From Wenjunlia tyrosinilytica (GTDB taxonomy: Bacteria > Actinomycetota > Actinomycetes > Streptomycetales > Streptomycetaceae): a DNA stretch of 64,000 nucleotides. The translations under genes were made by a program, and so were the position numbers. The notes beneath the pieces are model-generated. The model made no database searches. It was not told where the DNA came from and worked only from the letters and a program-made list of their open reading frames with translations. The DNA lies in NCBI RefSeq assembly GCF_014646055.1, contig NZ_BMMS01000016.1, positions 62,001-126,000 on the forward strand, in the 5' to 3' direction. Below are positions 1 to 8,336 of this stretch, piece after piece; position 1 is the stretch's first letter, and each line of letters begins with the position of its first letter.

Positions 1-2
1 CG

Positions 3-2462
3 CTGAGGATGTGGCCCGGCTCCGGCATCCGCGCCGAGGACTGGCAGGTGACGGTGCGCCAGGCCGGTTCGGCGAACGACACCTGGCAGGTGGCCGATCC
101 GGTGCTTCCGCCGGAGCTGGCGATGTTCGAGGGTGTCCCCGTTCCCGTGCTGGAGCCCGAGCCGTCCGCCGTGGCCTCCTGGGCGCGGCTGGTGGCCTCC
201 GAGGGGGACAGCGCCATGCTGCCCCTGCTGGCGCCGCCCGCCTCCGCGGGGCGGATCAGCGCCCAAGCGCCGGGCGTTTCAGCACCGCCCGTGCCCGTGC
301 CGTGCGCGCCCTCCGCGGACGCGTCGGCACCACGTTTGCCCGAGGCGGGCGCGTCCGGGGCGGGCCCGTGCGGGGCAGGCGGGTCCGGGGCGGCCGATCC
401 CGTGCTCCGCTTCCGTGACGTGGCCTCCCCCGAGGCGTACCGGCTGGCCTCCCATCTCGCCGCCGTCGCCCCGGTCTCGGTGCCCGTGATGCGCCTGGTT
501 CAGCTCTCGGTGCCGTGGCGGGCGCAGACCGCGCACCTGGCGGAGGTCTTCCTCGGCGGACTGATGCGCCGCAGCGACCACGACGGCCATGAACTGCCGC
601 CCCAGCACCGCAGCTTCGACTTCGACGAGTCGGCGCGGGCCGTCCTGCTCGACGCCGTACCCGCGGCGGAGCTGCTGAGCACCGGGCGGGCGATCGCGGA
701 CCGGCTGACCCGGCTGGTGGGCCGCTCCCCCGACTTCCCGGCATGGCTCGCCCACCCCGACGGCACCAGGGAACTCGACCCGGCGGCCCGCCCGTTCGCC
801 TGGGTCGGAGCGCCTCTGCTGGCCCATCTGGGAATAACGCCCGAGAAGCCGGAGCCGACGTCGGCGGAGGAGGCCGACGACGCCGACTCCCCTTTGATGT
901 CCCCGCGGGTGCTGCGCGGCGCCGCCACCTCCTGGCAGCCCCTGCGCGGATCGGACCCGCCCTCCGTCGGCCGGTACGGGCTGGTGGCCCGCAACGACGC
1001 GGGAGCGAACGCGCTGTCGTTCAGCGCTGTGACGCCCGGCTCGGCACGTGTGCTGGTCAAGCTCGCCCGCGCCCGCGGATACTCCGCCGCCTGGGCGATG
1101 CTGTCGACCGAGCAGCGGGCGCTGCGGCGGATGGCGGGCCGGCACGCACCGCGGCTCATGGACGCGGACTCGCACGGCGCACCGCCCTGGCTGGCCACCC
1201 GGCTGGTCAGGACCCGCGCCGGGTCGCCCGCGCCCACCCTGCGGGCCCTGGACCGGGTGCCCGACTGGCGCTGGCCCAAGCACTCCTTCACGCGGTTCGG
1301 CCATCAGCTGGCCGAGGCGGTGAGCGTCTGCCACCGGGAGCGGATGGTGCACCGGGCGCTGAGCCCGGACACGGTCCTGGTGACCGAGGACCAGGTGACC
1401 GTCGTGGGCTGGATGGCGGCGCTGATCGACGGCGAGGACAGGGACGGCGGGCAGGCGGTCCTGGGCGGCGGGCCGTACCGGGCCCCGGAGGTGGCGGACC
1501 CCGGCACGCACACCGAGGCGAGCGATGTGTACTCCCTCGGCGCGACGCTCCTCATGGCGTCACGGAACCGGCTGGCGCAGCCCCTGGACGCCGATCTCGA
1601 GTCGCTCCTGCGGCGCTGCGTCGATCCCGACCCTGCCCTTCGGCCGACCGCCCGGGCCGTCGCGGACGCCTTCGCTCTGCGCCTGCCGCCCGAGCGTGGA
1701 AAGGCCGCCCCGGCCCGCCCCGAGGCGAGCACACGCCGACCGGCCCGCCACATCACCGTCATCGACTTCTCCAGCAGGCAGGAGCGCGGAAGCACCACGG
1801 CGCTGCTGGGCATACTGCTCGCCGAGCGGGGAGACGGCGAGGTGCTGGTGATCAACGGGGCCTCGGCCGTCACGGCGCTGGACAACCGGATGCGCTACTC
1901 CGCGGACGGCCCCCGGCGCGCCCACCGCCTCGACTTCGCCGGAGCGCGGGCGTTCGTGTCGAGGCACCGCTCCGGGCTCGACGTCCTGACCTACTCCCCC
2001 AGGGCCTCCGCCCAGCTCGCCGCCGACGGCTACCGGCAGGTCTGCGAGGCCGCCGCCGAGCAGTACGGGACGGTGCTGGTGGAGCCGGGCGGGGGCGAGT
2101 ACGCCGCGCTGATGCGCCGAGGCGCCGTGGAGACGACCACTCAGGTGCTCCTCGTGGCCGACCAGAGCGCCCATGGCCTCCAGCAGGTGGAACGGGCCAC
2201 TCTCCGGCTGGCGGCCGAAGGCGGCGACGGGCTGGGCCGCAACGCGGTCGTGGCGATCAAGCAGGGCCACGACCGCCCGGTCTCGGTCTGGGGGGCGGAG
2301 GCACGGCTGCGCCAGCGGTGCCGCAGCGTGCACTTCCTCCCCCACGACCGCAGGCTCGCCGACGGCGGCGAGCTCGACAGCGCCCGCCTCGCCAAGGACA
2401 CCCTGCTGGAGTACCGCCTGCTCGCCAATGTCACGGCGGGGCCGGTGGGCGGCGCCATCTGA
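3..2462 (+). CDS. SAV_2336-like fusion protein with pseudokinase and MinD-like domains (5' partial)
   Basis: The frame is open to the left window edge, so the N-terminus is missing; the first Met (base 9) has no ribosome site in view. About 818 residues are visible. Residues 1-270 resemble, from memory, the N-terminal region of Streptomyces SAV_2336-type proteins, linked to large ATP-dependent signalling or conflict systems. Residues ~320-560 look like a Ser/Thr kinase fold, but the HRD motif reads HRALSPDTVL (catalytic Asp lost) and DFG is replaced by VGW, while the APE element (YRAPEV) remains. Residues ~575-815 look like a MinD/ParA fold whose P-loop is degenerate (QERGSTTALLG, no KGGxGKT). 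It is therefore likely a non-catalytic scaffold or sensor. It is convergent with the DUF3710 gene, with a strong hairpin between them. Function is inferred only from fold resemblance. Confidence 0.7.
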   Translation: MRMWPGSGIRAEDWQVTVRQAGSANDTWQVADPVLPPELAMFEGVPVPVLEPEPSAVASWARLVASEGDSAMLPLLAPPASAGRISAQAPGVSAPPVPVPCAPSADASAPRLPEAGASGAGPCGAGGSGAADPVLRFRDVASPEAYRLASHLAAVAPVSVPVMRLVQLSVPWRAQTAHLAEVFLGGLMRRSDHDGHELPPQHRSFDFDESARAVLLDAVPAAELLSTGRAIADRLTRLVGRSPDFPAWLAHPDGTRELDPAARPFAWVGAPLLAHLGITPEKPEPTSAEEADDADSPLMSPRVLRGAATSWQPLRGSDPPSVGRYGLVARNDAGANALSFSAVTPGSARVLVKLARARGYSAAWAMLSTEQRALRRMAGRHAPRLMDADSHGAPPWLATRLVRTRAGSPAPTLRALDRVPDWRWPKHSFTRFGHQLAEAVSVCHRERMVHRALSPDTVLVTEDQVTVVGWMAALIDGEDRDGGQAVLGGGPYRAPEVADPGTHTEASDVYSLGATLLMASRNRLAQPLDADLESLLRRCVDPDPALRPTARAVADAFALRLPPERGKAAPARPEASTRRPARHITVIDFSSRQERGSTTALLGILLAERGDGEVLVINGASAVTALDNRMRYSADGPRRAHRLDFAGARAFVSRHRSGLDVLTYSPRASAQLAADGYRQVCEAAAEQYGTVLVEPGGGEYAALMRRGAVETTTQVLLVADQSAHGLQQVERATLRLAAEGGDGLGRNAVVAIKQGHDRPVSVWGAEARLRQRCRSVHFLPHDRRLADGGELDSARLAKDTLLEYRLLANVTAGPVGGAI

Positions 2463-2492
2463 GCGGAGGCGGGCACGCGCCGTAGGCGAAAA

Positions 2493-2547
2493 CCGGCCGA
2501 AGGCAGAAAAGCCGGCCGAAGGCAGAAAAGCGGCCGAAGGCAGAGAG
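2493..2547. repeat. 19-bp tandem repeat, three copies
   Basis: Unit ccggccgaaggcagaaaag occurs at 2493-2511 and 2512-2530 identically, then as a truncated, slightly diverged copy at 2531-2547. It lies directly after the stop of the kinase-like gene and before a terminator hairpin. No coding frame is evident. Confidence 0.85.
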
Positions 2548-2620
2548 AGACAGCCAGAGGGACAGGCGGAGAGAAGGCGCCGCAGGCGGCCGGACAGCCG
2601 AGGGCAAGCCGGGCGGGAAA

Positions 2621-2657
2621 CGCCCGTGGGCGCCCTCGAACGGGGCGCCCACGGGCG
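2621..2657. terminator. Bidirectional hairpin between convergent genes
   Basis: A perfect 15-bp inverted repeat (2621-2635 with 2643-2657) has a 7-base loop. There is no strong T-tract, which is usual in Streptomyces. It sits between the kinase-like gene (+) and the DUF3710 gene (-). Just downstream an imperfect repeat of tgggaagaccttc occurs twice. Confidence 0.75.
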
Positions 2658-2759
2658 CAACGACGTCTGGGAAGACCTTCTGGGAAGACCTTCTGGGAGG
2701 AACGTCTCCGGAAACCGTCTCAGGTGACCGGGGACCTCCGTGTGCCCTGTCCGTGTGCC

Positions 2760-3527
2760 CTAGCGGACCTCGGTGATCTCCGGACCGCGGCGCAGTGGGT
2801 CGAGACCGTCGGCGCCGAAGCGCGAGTCGCCCTCGTCCTGCGCCACGCCCTCGGGCACCATCTGCGCGTCCTCGGGCAGCTTCAGCACGATCGGGTCGCG
2901 CGGTGCCATCGGGGCGTCACCGCGCAGCACGACGGTGTCACGGAAGATCTGCTCCAGCACCCCGGCGCTCTGCGGCTGGGCCGCGCCCTGACCGGAGATG
3001 ACACCGCGCAGGAACCAGCGCGGTCCGTCGACTCCGACGAAGCGCACGAGCTGCACCCCGTTGGTGCCGTCCGGCAGCTGCACGGGCACCTGGGCCCGCA
3101 GCTCCCAGCCGAGGGGGCCCTCGACCTCGTCGATGATGCCGCCCTGCTGGGTGATGCCGGAGGCGATCTCGTCCCTGACCTCGCTCCAGATGCCCTCGGA
3201 ACGGGGGGCGGCGAAGCCCTGCAGCTGGATGGCGCTGTTCTGCAGCACTACCGTGGCGGCCACGATGGCGTCGCCCGCGACCTCGACGCGCAGCTCCATG
3301 CCCTCGACACCGGGCACGAACAGTCCACCGAGGTCGACCCGGCCCTCGGCGGGGTCCTTGACCTCGCTCGCGTCCCACGGGCCCTCGGGCCGCGGCGCGG
3401 GCGGAAGGTTCACTCGGCCCGTCTCGGTGTCTGCCGACTCCTCCGAGTCGTCGGCCGACTCCTCCTGGCCGATCTTGCCATTGAGCTCGGCAGCGTCTTC
3501 GCTGTCCTTGCGGCGGCGACGGAACAC
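2760..3527 (-). CDS. DUF3710 family protein
   Basis: 255-residue soluble protein matching the actinobacterial DUF3710 family (homologue beside dut in mycobacteria, Rv2696c from memory). It begins with a basic stretch (FRRRRKD), then a long acidic linker (EESADDSEESADTE), then the conserved domain from about residue 60. The start is GTG at 3527: the upstream bases contain GGGAAGGA about 7 nt away, and the dut stop lies one base before it, so the two are translationally linked. An upstream Met in frame would overlap dut by 60 bases and is not needed. Biochemical role unknown. It ends the thioesterase-dut-DUF3710 operon. Confidence 0.85.
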   Translation of the reverse strand: MFRRRRKDSEDAAELNGKIGQEESADDSEESADTETGRVNLPPAPRPEGPWDASEVKDPAEGRVDLGGLFVPGVEGMELRVEVAGDAIVAATVVLQNSAIQLQGFAAPRSEGIWSEVRDEIASGITQQGGIIDEVEGPLGWELRAQVPVQLPDGTNGVQLVRFVGVDGPRWFLRGVISGQGAAQPQSAGVLEQIFRDTVVLRGDAPMAPRDPIVLKLPEDAQMVPEGVAQDEGDSRFGADGLDPLRRGPEITEVR

Positions 3528-3528
3528 G

Positions 3529-4065
3529 TCACTGTCCTTCCCGGTCTGCAACGACCGAAGAGTATCCATTCCCGCCCGTCCGGCCGCCACCCGCGCCGCT
3601 GCCGGCGCTCAAGCCCGCATGGCCACCGGTCGAACCGAAGCCACCCTCGGCCCTGGCCGACCCCGGCAGTTGCGCCACCTCGTGGAAGCGCACCTTCTCG
3701 ACCTGCTGGACGACCAGCTGGGCGATCCGGTCTCCCCGCTGGAAGACCACCCGCTCTCGCGGGTCCAGGTTGACCACGATCACCTTGATCTCACCACGGT
3801 ACCCGGCATCCACCGTTCCAGGCGCATTCCCCAGGGAGACGCCGCAGCGGGCGGCGAGCCCGGACCGGGGGTGAACGAACGCCGCGTAGCCGTCCGGCAG
3901 CGCGATGGCGATACCGGTGCGCAGCACCGCCCGCTCCCCCGGGGCGAGGGTCGCGCCCTCGGCGGTGAGCAGGTCGAGGCCGGCGTCGCCGGGGTGCTCG
4001 TAGGACGGCAGCGGCAGGTCCGGCTCCAGACGCCGGACGAGCACGTCGACGGGGACACGGGTCAC
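3529..4065 (-). CDS. dut: dUTP diphosphatase (dUTPase)
   Basis: Hydrolyses dUTP to dUMP and PPi, limiting uracil in DNA and feeding dTMP synthesis. All trimeric dUTPase motifs are seen: motif 1 PGDAGLDLL, motif 2 PRSGLA, motif 3 [15 protein letters not shown] with the catalytic Asp, motif 4 RGDRIAQLV, and the C-terminal P-loop-like motif 5 [11 protein letters not shown]. 178 residues; a Gly/Ser-rich tail of about 25 residues follows motif 5 and is longer than in many homologues. The GTG start overlaps the stop of the thioesterase gene (GTGA), indicating coupling. Thymidine kinase at 19663-20313 is functionally related. Confidence 0.97.
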   Translation of the reverse strand: MTRVPVDVLVRRLEPDLPLPSYEHPGDAGLDLLTAEGATLAPGERAVLRTGIAIALPDGYAAFVHPRSGLAARCGVSLGNAPGTVDAGYRGEIKVIVVNLDPRERVVFQRGDRIAQLVVQQVEKVRFHEVAQLPGSARAEGGFGSTGGHAGLSAGSGAGGGRTGGNGYSSVVADREGQ

Positions 4066-4679
4066 GGGTTCACCTCGAAGGCGCGGGTGACCTTCATGCG
4101 GTCGGGGTTCTCCATGACGGCCTTGATGTCCTCGTCACGGCCGTTGTCGGTGAAGTGCGCGACCGGCACCTCGATGAACAGCGCGTCAGCGCGGACGGCC
4201 ACGGGGCCGTCGGGGGAGCCGATCCGGCCGACGGCCGAGGAGAAGATCTTGCGGCCGTGCACGGCGGTGCAGCGGGCGGACAGGTGCAGCACCGTGCCCA
4301 CCGGCACCGGGCGGACGAAGTCCGTCTCGAGGCGGCCGGTCACGGCGATGGTCTGCAGGAGCCAGCACAGCGAACCCAGGGTCTCGTCCAGCGCGGTGGC
4401 GAGGACCCCGCCGTGGGCCAGGCCCGGCGCGCCCTGGTGGGCGGGCTGCACCGTGAACTCGGCGGTGATGCTGACGCCCTCGCCCGCGGTCGCGTCGAGG
4501 CGCAGTCCGTGCGGCTGTTCATGTCCGCAGCCGAAGCACTGGTCGTAGTGCGCGCCGAGGAGGGTGCCGGGCTCAGGCGCGTCGGGGTGACGCACCGGTG
4601 GTCGGGCGTCCGGCGGCGGCACCAGGGACGCCCGCCCGGAAACGCTGGATGCTGTTGGTCCACTCACACCTGCTGACAC
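4062..4679 (-). CDS. PaaI/4HBT-type hotdog thioesterase
   Basis: 205-residue single hotdog-fold protein of the PaaI/DUF4442-like class that hydrolyses acyl-CoA thioesters; substrate not predictable. The core motif is [14 protein letters not shown] (His-Gly-Gly plus the acidic helix residue). An N-terminal Cys pair, [13 protein letters not shown], is typical of actinobacterial members and may bind metal. The GTG start at 4679 has a poor ribosome site; a second in-frame GTG four codons later is equally possible. First gene of the dut operon, overlapping dut by 4 bases. Divergent from the SDR gene. Confidence 0.85.
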   Translation of the reverse strand: MSAGVSGPTASSVSGRASLVPPPDARPPVRHPDAPEPGTLLGAHYDQCFGCGHEQPHGLRLDATAGEGVSITAEFTVQPAHQGAPGLAHGGVLATALDETLGSLCWLLQTIAVTGRLETDFVRPVPVGTVLHLSARCTAVHGRKIFSSAVGRIGSPDGPVAVRADALFIEVPVAHFTDNGRDEDIKAVMENPDRMKVTRAFEVNP

Positions 4680-4875
4680 TACCGTCGGTGGCTGCCGGGG
4701 GTGGCGGCAGGATCTTTTCGCGTCCCGCGTCCGTTGCCCCTATTCAGACGTCCGGCACCAGGCGCCCGGCTCCGCCCCGGCCGCTTTTCCGAGATCCCTG
4801 CCCGTGACCGAGGCCGAGGTCTCTGCCCGTGAACCCGACCGAGATCCCGACCGCACTCACGCTCCGGAGCGTTCC

Positions 4876-5757
4876 ATGACCAAGACCGTCGTCGTCACGG
4901 GTGCCAGTAGCGGCATCGGCCTGGCCACAGCGCTGGAGCTGGCGAGCGCGGGATTCGACGTGATCGGCACGGCCCGCACGGAGGAGAAGGCCCGGTCGCT
5001 GAGGGACAAGGCCGAGCGGATCGGTGCCGGGGTGCGCACGGTCCTGCTGGACGTCACCGACGCGACCTCGACGGTCTGCGCCTTCACCCACGTCGCGGAG
5101 CTGACCGACGGCGGCCCCTGGGCGGTGGTGAACAACGCCGGGATGGCCCAGCCGGGCGCGGTGGAGGATGTGGACGACGAGCAGGTGCGCCGCCAGCTCG
5201 AGACCAACCTCGTCGCACCAGCGCGGATCGCCCGCCTGGTGCTGCCCCGGATGCGGCAGCGGCGCAGCGGCCGGATCATCAACATCTCGTCGGTCTCGGG
5301 CCGTGTCCCTCTGCCCTTCCTGGGCTGGTACTGCGCGAGCAAGCAGGGGCTGGCGGCGATGTCCGACGCGCTGCGGATGGAGGTCGCGCCGTTCGGGATC
5401 CGGGTGTCGCTGATCGAGCCCGGCTCGTACGGCACGCAGATCTGGGAACGCGGCCTCGAGCTGCTGCCCGAGCGGCAGCAGTCCGCCTATCAGGACCAGT
5501 ACGACAGCGCCCACGAGATGCTGCGCGGGGTGAAGGACATGCCGTCCCCGCGCCCCGTGGCGAAGACGGTGCTGCGGGCCCTGCGGGCACGGCGGCCGCA
5601 GCCGCGCTACCTGGTGGGCAATGACGCCCGGGGGCACGTCCTCTTCGAGGCGCTGGCGCCGACGGCGGCCACGGACTGGGCGAAGTCCGTGGCGACGGGT
5701 CTGCGCACTCCCCCGCCGCACGTGGCGCGGATGCTGGAGCGCCTGCGCGGCCGGTGA
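4876..5757 (+). CDS. Short-chain dehydrogenase/reductase (SDR)
   Basis: 293-residue classical SDR, an NAD(P)-dependent oxidoreductase. It has the nucleotide-binding motif TGASSGIGLA at residues 8-17, NNAG near residue 90, the catalytic Ser (NISSVSG) and the YxxxK motif in YCASKQG. After the core comes a ~60-residue extension, longer than in minimal SDRs. The start is ATG 4876 with GGAG 7 nt upstream; an in-frame start 72 bases earlier would add a low-complexity peptide without homology. Substrate unknown. Transcribed away from the thioesterase-dut operon. Confidence 0.87.
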   Translation: MTKTVVVTGASSGIGLATALELASAGFDVIGTARTEEKARSLRDKAERIGAGVRTVLLDVTDATSTVCAFTHVAELTDGGPWAVVNNAGMAQPGAVEDVDDEQVRRQLETNLVAPARIARLVLPRMRQRRSGRIINISSVSGRVPLPFLGWYCASKQGLAAMSDALRMEVAPFGIRVSLIEPGSYGTQIWERGLELLPERQQSAYQDQYDSAHEMLRGVKDMPSPRPVAKTVLRALRARRPQPRYLVGNDARGHVLFEALAPTAATDWAKSVATGLRTPPPHVARMLERLRGR

Positions 5758-5795
5758 GCGGTGCGGGGGGCGCGGCCGAGCGGCGGGCCGACCGC

Positions 5796-5852
5796 GGATC
5801 GGGGGTGGATCGGGGCGGATCGGGGGCGGATCGGGGGCGGATCGGCGGTGGA
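5796..5852. repeat. 10-11-bp tandem repeats (gatcgggggcg), five copies
   Basis: Five head-to-tail copies of gatcgggg(g)(c/t)g lie between the SDR stop and the DUF3093 start. Copies vary by one or two bases. The array ends about 38 bases before the DUF3093 start codon, so it is probably in the leader or promoter. Confidence 0.8.
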
Positions 5853-5889
5853 TGCCGGGGGCTCCGCGGGGCGTGCCAAGCTTGTCCGC

Positions 5890-6342
5890 ATGCAGTCCTA
5901 CGACGAACGCCTCACCGCCCCGGTCAGCTGGTGGCTCATCGCCGCGGCGGCGGCGGTCTCCCTCGGCCTGATCGCGCTGCCGCTCGGCACGGTGCCGATG
6001 CTGGCGGCGCTGGTCGGCGGCGGGGCCCTCGCGGCGGCTGCGGTCAGCGCCTACGGCTCGGCCAGGATCCGGGTGGTGCAGGGCTCCCTGGTCGCTGGAG
6101 AGGCCCGTATCCCCGTGGAGGCCCTGGGGCAGGCCCATGCGCTGGACGCGCGGGAGGCGGCCGCGTGGCGGTCTTACCGGGCCGACCCCCGGGCCTTCAT
6201 GCTGCTGCGGGCGTACATTCCTACGGCGGTACGGGTCGAGGTGACCGACCCCGAGGACCCGACGCCCTATGTCTACCTGTCGACACGGCACCCGGAACGG
6301 CTGGCGCGGGCCCTGAAGCCGGCCCCGCCGGACGGCTCCTGA
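5890..6342 (+). CDS. DUF3093 membrane protein
   Basis: 150-residue protein with two membrane segments (residues ~11-30 and ~36-57), then a conserved soluble domain containing AWRSYRADPRAFMLLRAYI and YVYLSTRHPERLA, typical of DUF3093. A homologue sits beside dut in mycobacteria (Rv2698 from memory). ATG 5890 gives the family length; no clear Shine-Dalgarno is seen, and an upstream in-frame start would translate the tandem repeat. Function unknown. A strong terminator follows. Confidence 0.85.
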   Translation: MQSYDERLTAPVSWWLIAAAAAVSLGLIALPLGTVPMLAALVGGGALAAAAVSAYGSARIRVVQGSLVAGEARIPVEALGQAHALDAREAAAWRSYRADPRAFMLLRAYIPTAVRVEVTDPEDPTPYVYLSTRHPERLARALKPAPPDGS

Positions 6343-6378
6343 ACGGGTCGGGCGAGCTCCCGCGAGCCCGCTGACGCC

Positions 6379-6413
6379 CGTAGCCGCTCCCGAGGGAGCG
6401 GCTACGGCGTTTT
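6379..6413. terminator. Rho-independent terminator after the DUF3093 gene
   Basis: A 13-bp perfect inverted repeat (cgtagccgctccc at 6379-6391 with 6394-6406) and a tight loop are followed by TTTT at 6410-6413. It lies between convergent genes and probably acts in both directions. Confidence 0.85.
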
Positions 6414-6414
6414 C

Positions 6415-6466
6415 CTCTTCGTGCGCCTTCTTCGTGCGTCCTCTTCGTGCGCCTTCTTCGTGCGTT
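6415..6466. repeat. 26-bp tandem repeat, two copies
   Basis: ctcttcgtgcgccttcttcg plus 6 more bases is repeated at 6415-6440 and 6441-6466, itself built of two ~13-bp halves. It follows the terminator. The next ~100 bases hold further degenerate repeats (ttccgtttccac, cgcggttcc). Noncoding on both strands. Confidence 0.75.
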
Positions 6467-6571
6467 CTTCCCGCGTCGTTCCCGTGCGCCGCTTTCCCGC
6501 GACCCGTTTCCCGGCTTCCGTTTCCAGAGGCTTCCGTTTCCACAGGCCGCGGTTCCCGGGGCCCGCGGTTC

Positions 6572-7477
6572 CTACGTCCCGCGGTTCGGTCTCCACGGCT
6601 TCGGACGGGGGAGCGCGCTTCGCTCCGGCCGGGGGGAGTCGGCCGGTTCGAGCGCGTCGGGCGCCTCGAGCGGTGGAAGGTCGAGCTTGTCCCACGGGAC
6701 GGCACGGGTACGCAGGTCCGCGCGGACGAACAGGGCGAGTCTGAGGGTGTCACGCCGGTTGACCACGCCGCCGATGGTCGCGCCGACCATGTACGGGGTC
6801 AGCGTCGGCACATTGCGCAGGGTGCGCCTGAGCAGCTTCTGGCGGAGCTCACGCTTGAGCTGCCCGCTGAGCGCCGAGGTCAGGCTGCCCACCTTGAGGA
6901 CGTCGACTCCTCGGCGGTTCGCCCAGGAGCCGAGGTAGGCGTAGGCGCGCTGAGTGGCGTTCCCGGGCGCGCGCTGCCCGTAGACCTCGTGGAGCTCGGC
7001 GATGAGCTTGATCTCGACGGCGGCCACGGCGAGCGTCTCCGTGGTCAGCTCGACGATCATCGCCGGTGGCATCGGCAGTGCCGCCACCGCTCCGATGCTC
7101 GCGCCGACAGCGGCGCTGCTCTTCGCGGCTCCGGCGACCAGCTTGTCCGCCAGTTGTTCGGCGTCGAGCCCGGGGAATTGGGCCCGCAGGGTCGGCAGGT
7201 CGCGCACAGGGATGCGCGGCGCGTTCTCCGCGAGGCGCTCCGCGAGCGTGGCCAGGCCGACCATCGCGCCCTGGCCCACCTTCGTCGCGCCCCTGCCCGC
7301 GAGCCGGGCCATGCCCCGGCCGCGCCCGCCCGCTCGGCCCGCCGCAGCGGATTGCGCGGCGGTCGGCGGCCGCCACGCCTCGGAGCCGCCGGGGGCGGCA
7401 CCGTCGGCGGGCACGCCTGAGCCGTCCGCCGGGCTGCCGCCCTTGCGGTTGTTCCGGAACGGGCCCTCGCCGGCCAC
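6572..7477 (-). CDS. Conserved actinobacterial protein of unknown function
   Basis: 301 residues. A disordered Gly/Pro/Ala-rich first ~50 residues lead into a helical domain with two moderately hydrophobic stretches (ASIGAVAALPMPPAMIVEL; TLAVAAVEIKLIAELHEVYG) and a basic segment (GQLKRELRQKLLRRTLR), then a Pro-rich tail. It may associate with the membrane, but no signal peptide is seen. The GTG start lies 11 bases after the DUF4193 stop, so both form one operon. I recall a homologue at this place in other Streptomyces genomes but no assigned function. Confidence 0.7.
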   Translation of the reverse strand: MAGEGPFRNNRKGGSPADGSGVPADGAAPGGSEAWRPPTAAQSAAAGRAGGRGRGMARLAGRGATKVGQGAMVGLATLAERLAENAPRIPVRDLPTLRAQFPGLDAEQLADKLVAGAAKSSAAVGASIGAVAALPMPPAMIVELTTETLAVAAVEIKLIAELHEVYGQRAPGNATQRAYAYLGSWANRRGVDVLKVGSLTSALSGQLKRELRQKLLRRTLRNVPTLTPYMVGATIGGVVNRRDTLRLALFVRADLRTRAVPWDKLDLPPLEAPDALEPADSPRPERSALPRPKPWRPNRGT

Positions 7478-7488
7478 GGCTGGCCGGC

Positions 7489-7788
7489 TCAGGCCGCGCA
7501 GTCGCGGCAGATCGGCTGGCCGTTCTTCTCCTTGGCGAGCTGGCTGCGGTGGTGCACAAGGAAGCAGCTCATGCAGGTGAACTCATCCGCCTGCCGGGGA
7601 AGCACGCGGACCGAGAGCTCCTCGTTGGACAGGTCCGCACCGGGCAGTTCCAGGTTCTCGGCCTGCTCGAACTCGTCCACGTCGACGGTCGAGGTGGACT
7701 TGTCGTTCCGCCGGGCCTTCAGCTCCTCGATGCTGTCCTCATTGAGGTCGTCATCGGTCTTGCGTGGTGTGTCGTAGTCCGTTGCCAT
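7489..7788 (-). CDS. DUF4193 zinc-ribbon-like protein
   Basis: 99-residue acidic protein with a C-terminal Cys4 zinc ribbon: CMSC near residue 72 and CRDC near residue 95, with VHHRSQLA between. The N-terminal half is charged and probably flexible. The start ATG is preceded by GGAGGGGGAGAGGCGAC, an excellent ribosome site. DUF4193 is near-universal in actinobacteria and lies between suhB and dut in mycobacteria (Rv2699c from memory). Molecular role not established; a partner of transcription or translation machinery is only a guess. Confidence 0.9.
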   Translation of the reverse strand: MATDYDTPRKTDDDLNEDSIEELKARRNDKSTSTVDVDEFEQAENLELPGADLSNEELSVRVLPRQADEFTCMSCFLVHHRSQLAKEKNGQPICRDCAA

Positions 7789-8336
7789 GTCGCCTCTCCC
7801 CCTCCGGGTGTTTGCGATGTCTCCAGCGCACGTAACGCGTGAGAGGCCGGACTTGTGCCCGACCCGAAGCGGAGATTTTGCCTTACATCAAGGCCTGTTA
7901 CTCAATCGACACCCAACCGGCCCCCCGAAGAGGTGATCGGATTGGATTGCCGTCTTCCTCGAAGACCGTCCGACAGTCGCACCTTCGGAGTGCTTCATCG
8001 TGTACTTCCCGTGATCATGCCCCCCGGAAACGTCCCGCCCACCGTGGTCTTGACACAGAACCGCGAAGGGATGAACACCCCGGTGAACAGCAGGCTTCCG
8101 GAGCGCTTCCAGCGTAGGCGGCACCCTCCGCGGAGCACCGTACGCCTTCGGCATCGACCACGCTGAGTGATCTGCGGGCCGGGCACGGGGCCGGTTCCGA
8201 CCTGCGGGGGCCGGAACTCGGCGTCATCTTTACCACACCGTCAGTCACCATCCAGAATGACCAGAAACATGTGTGTGATCCATCACAGCTGAACGATCTT
8301 GTCCGAGAATCATGACATTCCCGGTATGGATACCCC
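7789..8336. other. 548-bp intergenic region, cutS 3' end to DUF4193 5' end
   Basis: No credible gene on either strand. It must hold the DUF4193 promoter (minus strand), but no convincing -10/-35 pair was identified. The one notable element is the dyad TGTGATCCATCACA at 8274-8287. The short frames here are GC-rich noise. Confidence 0.6.
8274..8287. promoter_or_regulatory. Dyad TGTGAT-CC-ATCACA
   Basis: Two 6-bp inverted half-sites TGTGAT/ATCACA are separated by two bases. TGTGA/TCACA half-sites are typical of CRP/FNR and some GntR proteins. It lies 50 bases after the cutS stop and about 490 bases before DUF4193. Regulator unknown. Confidence 0.35.
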
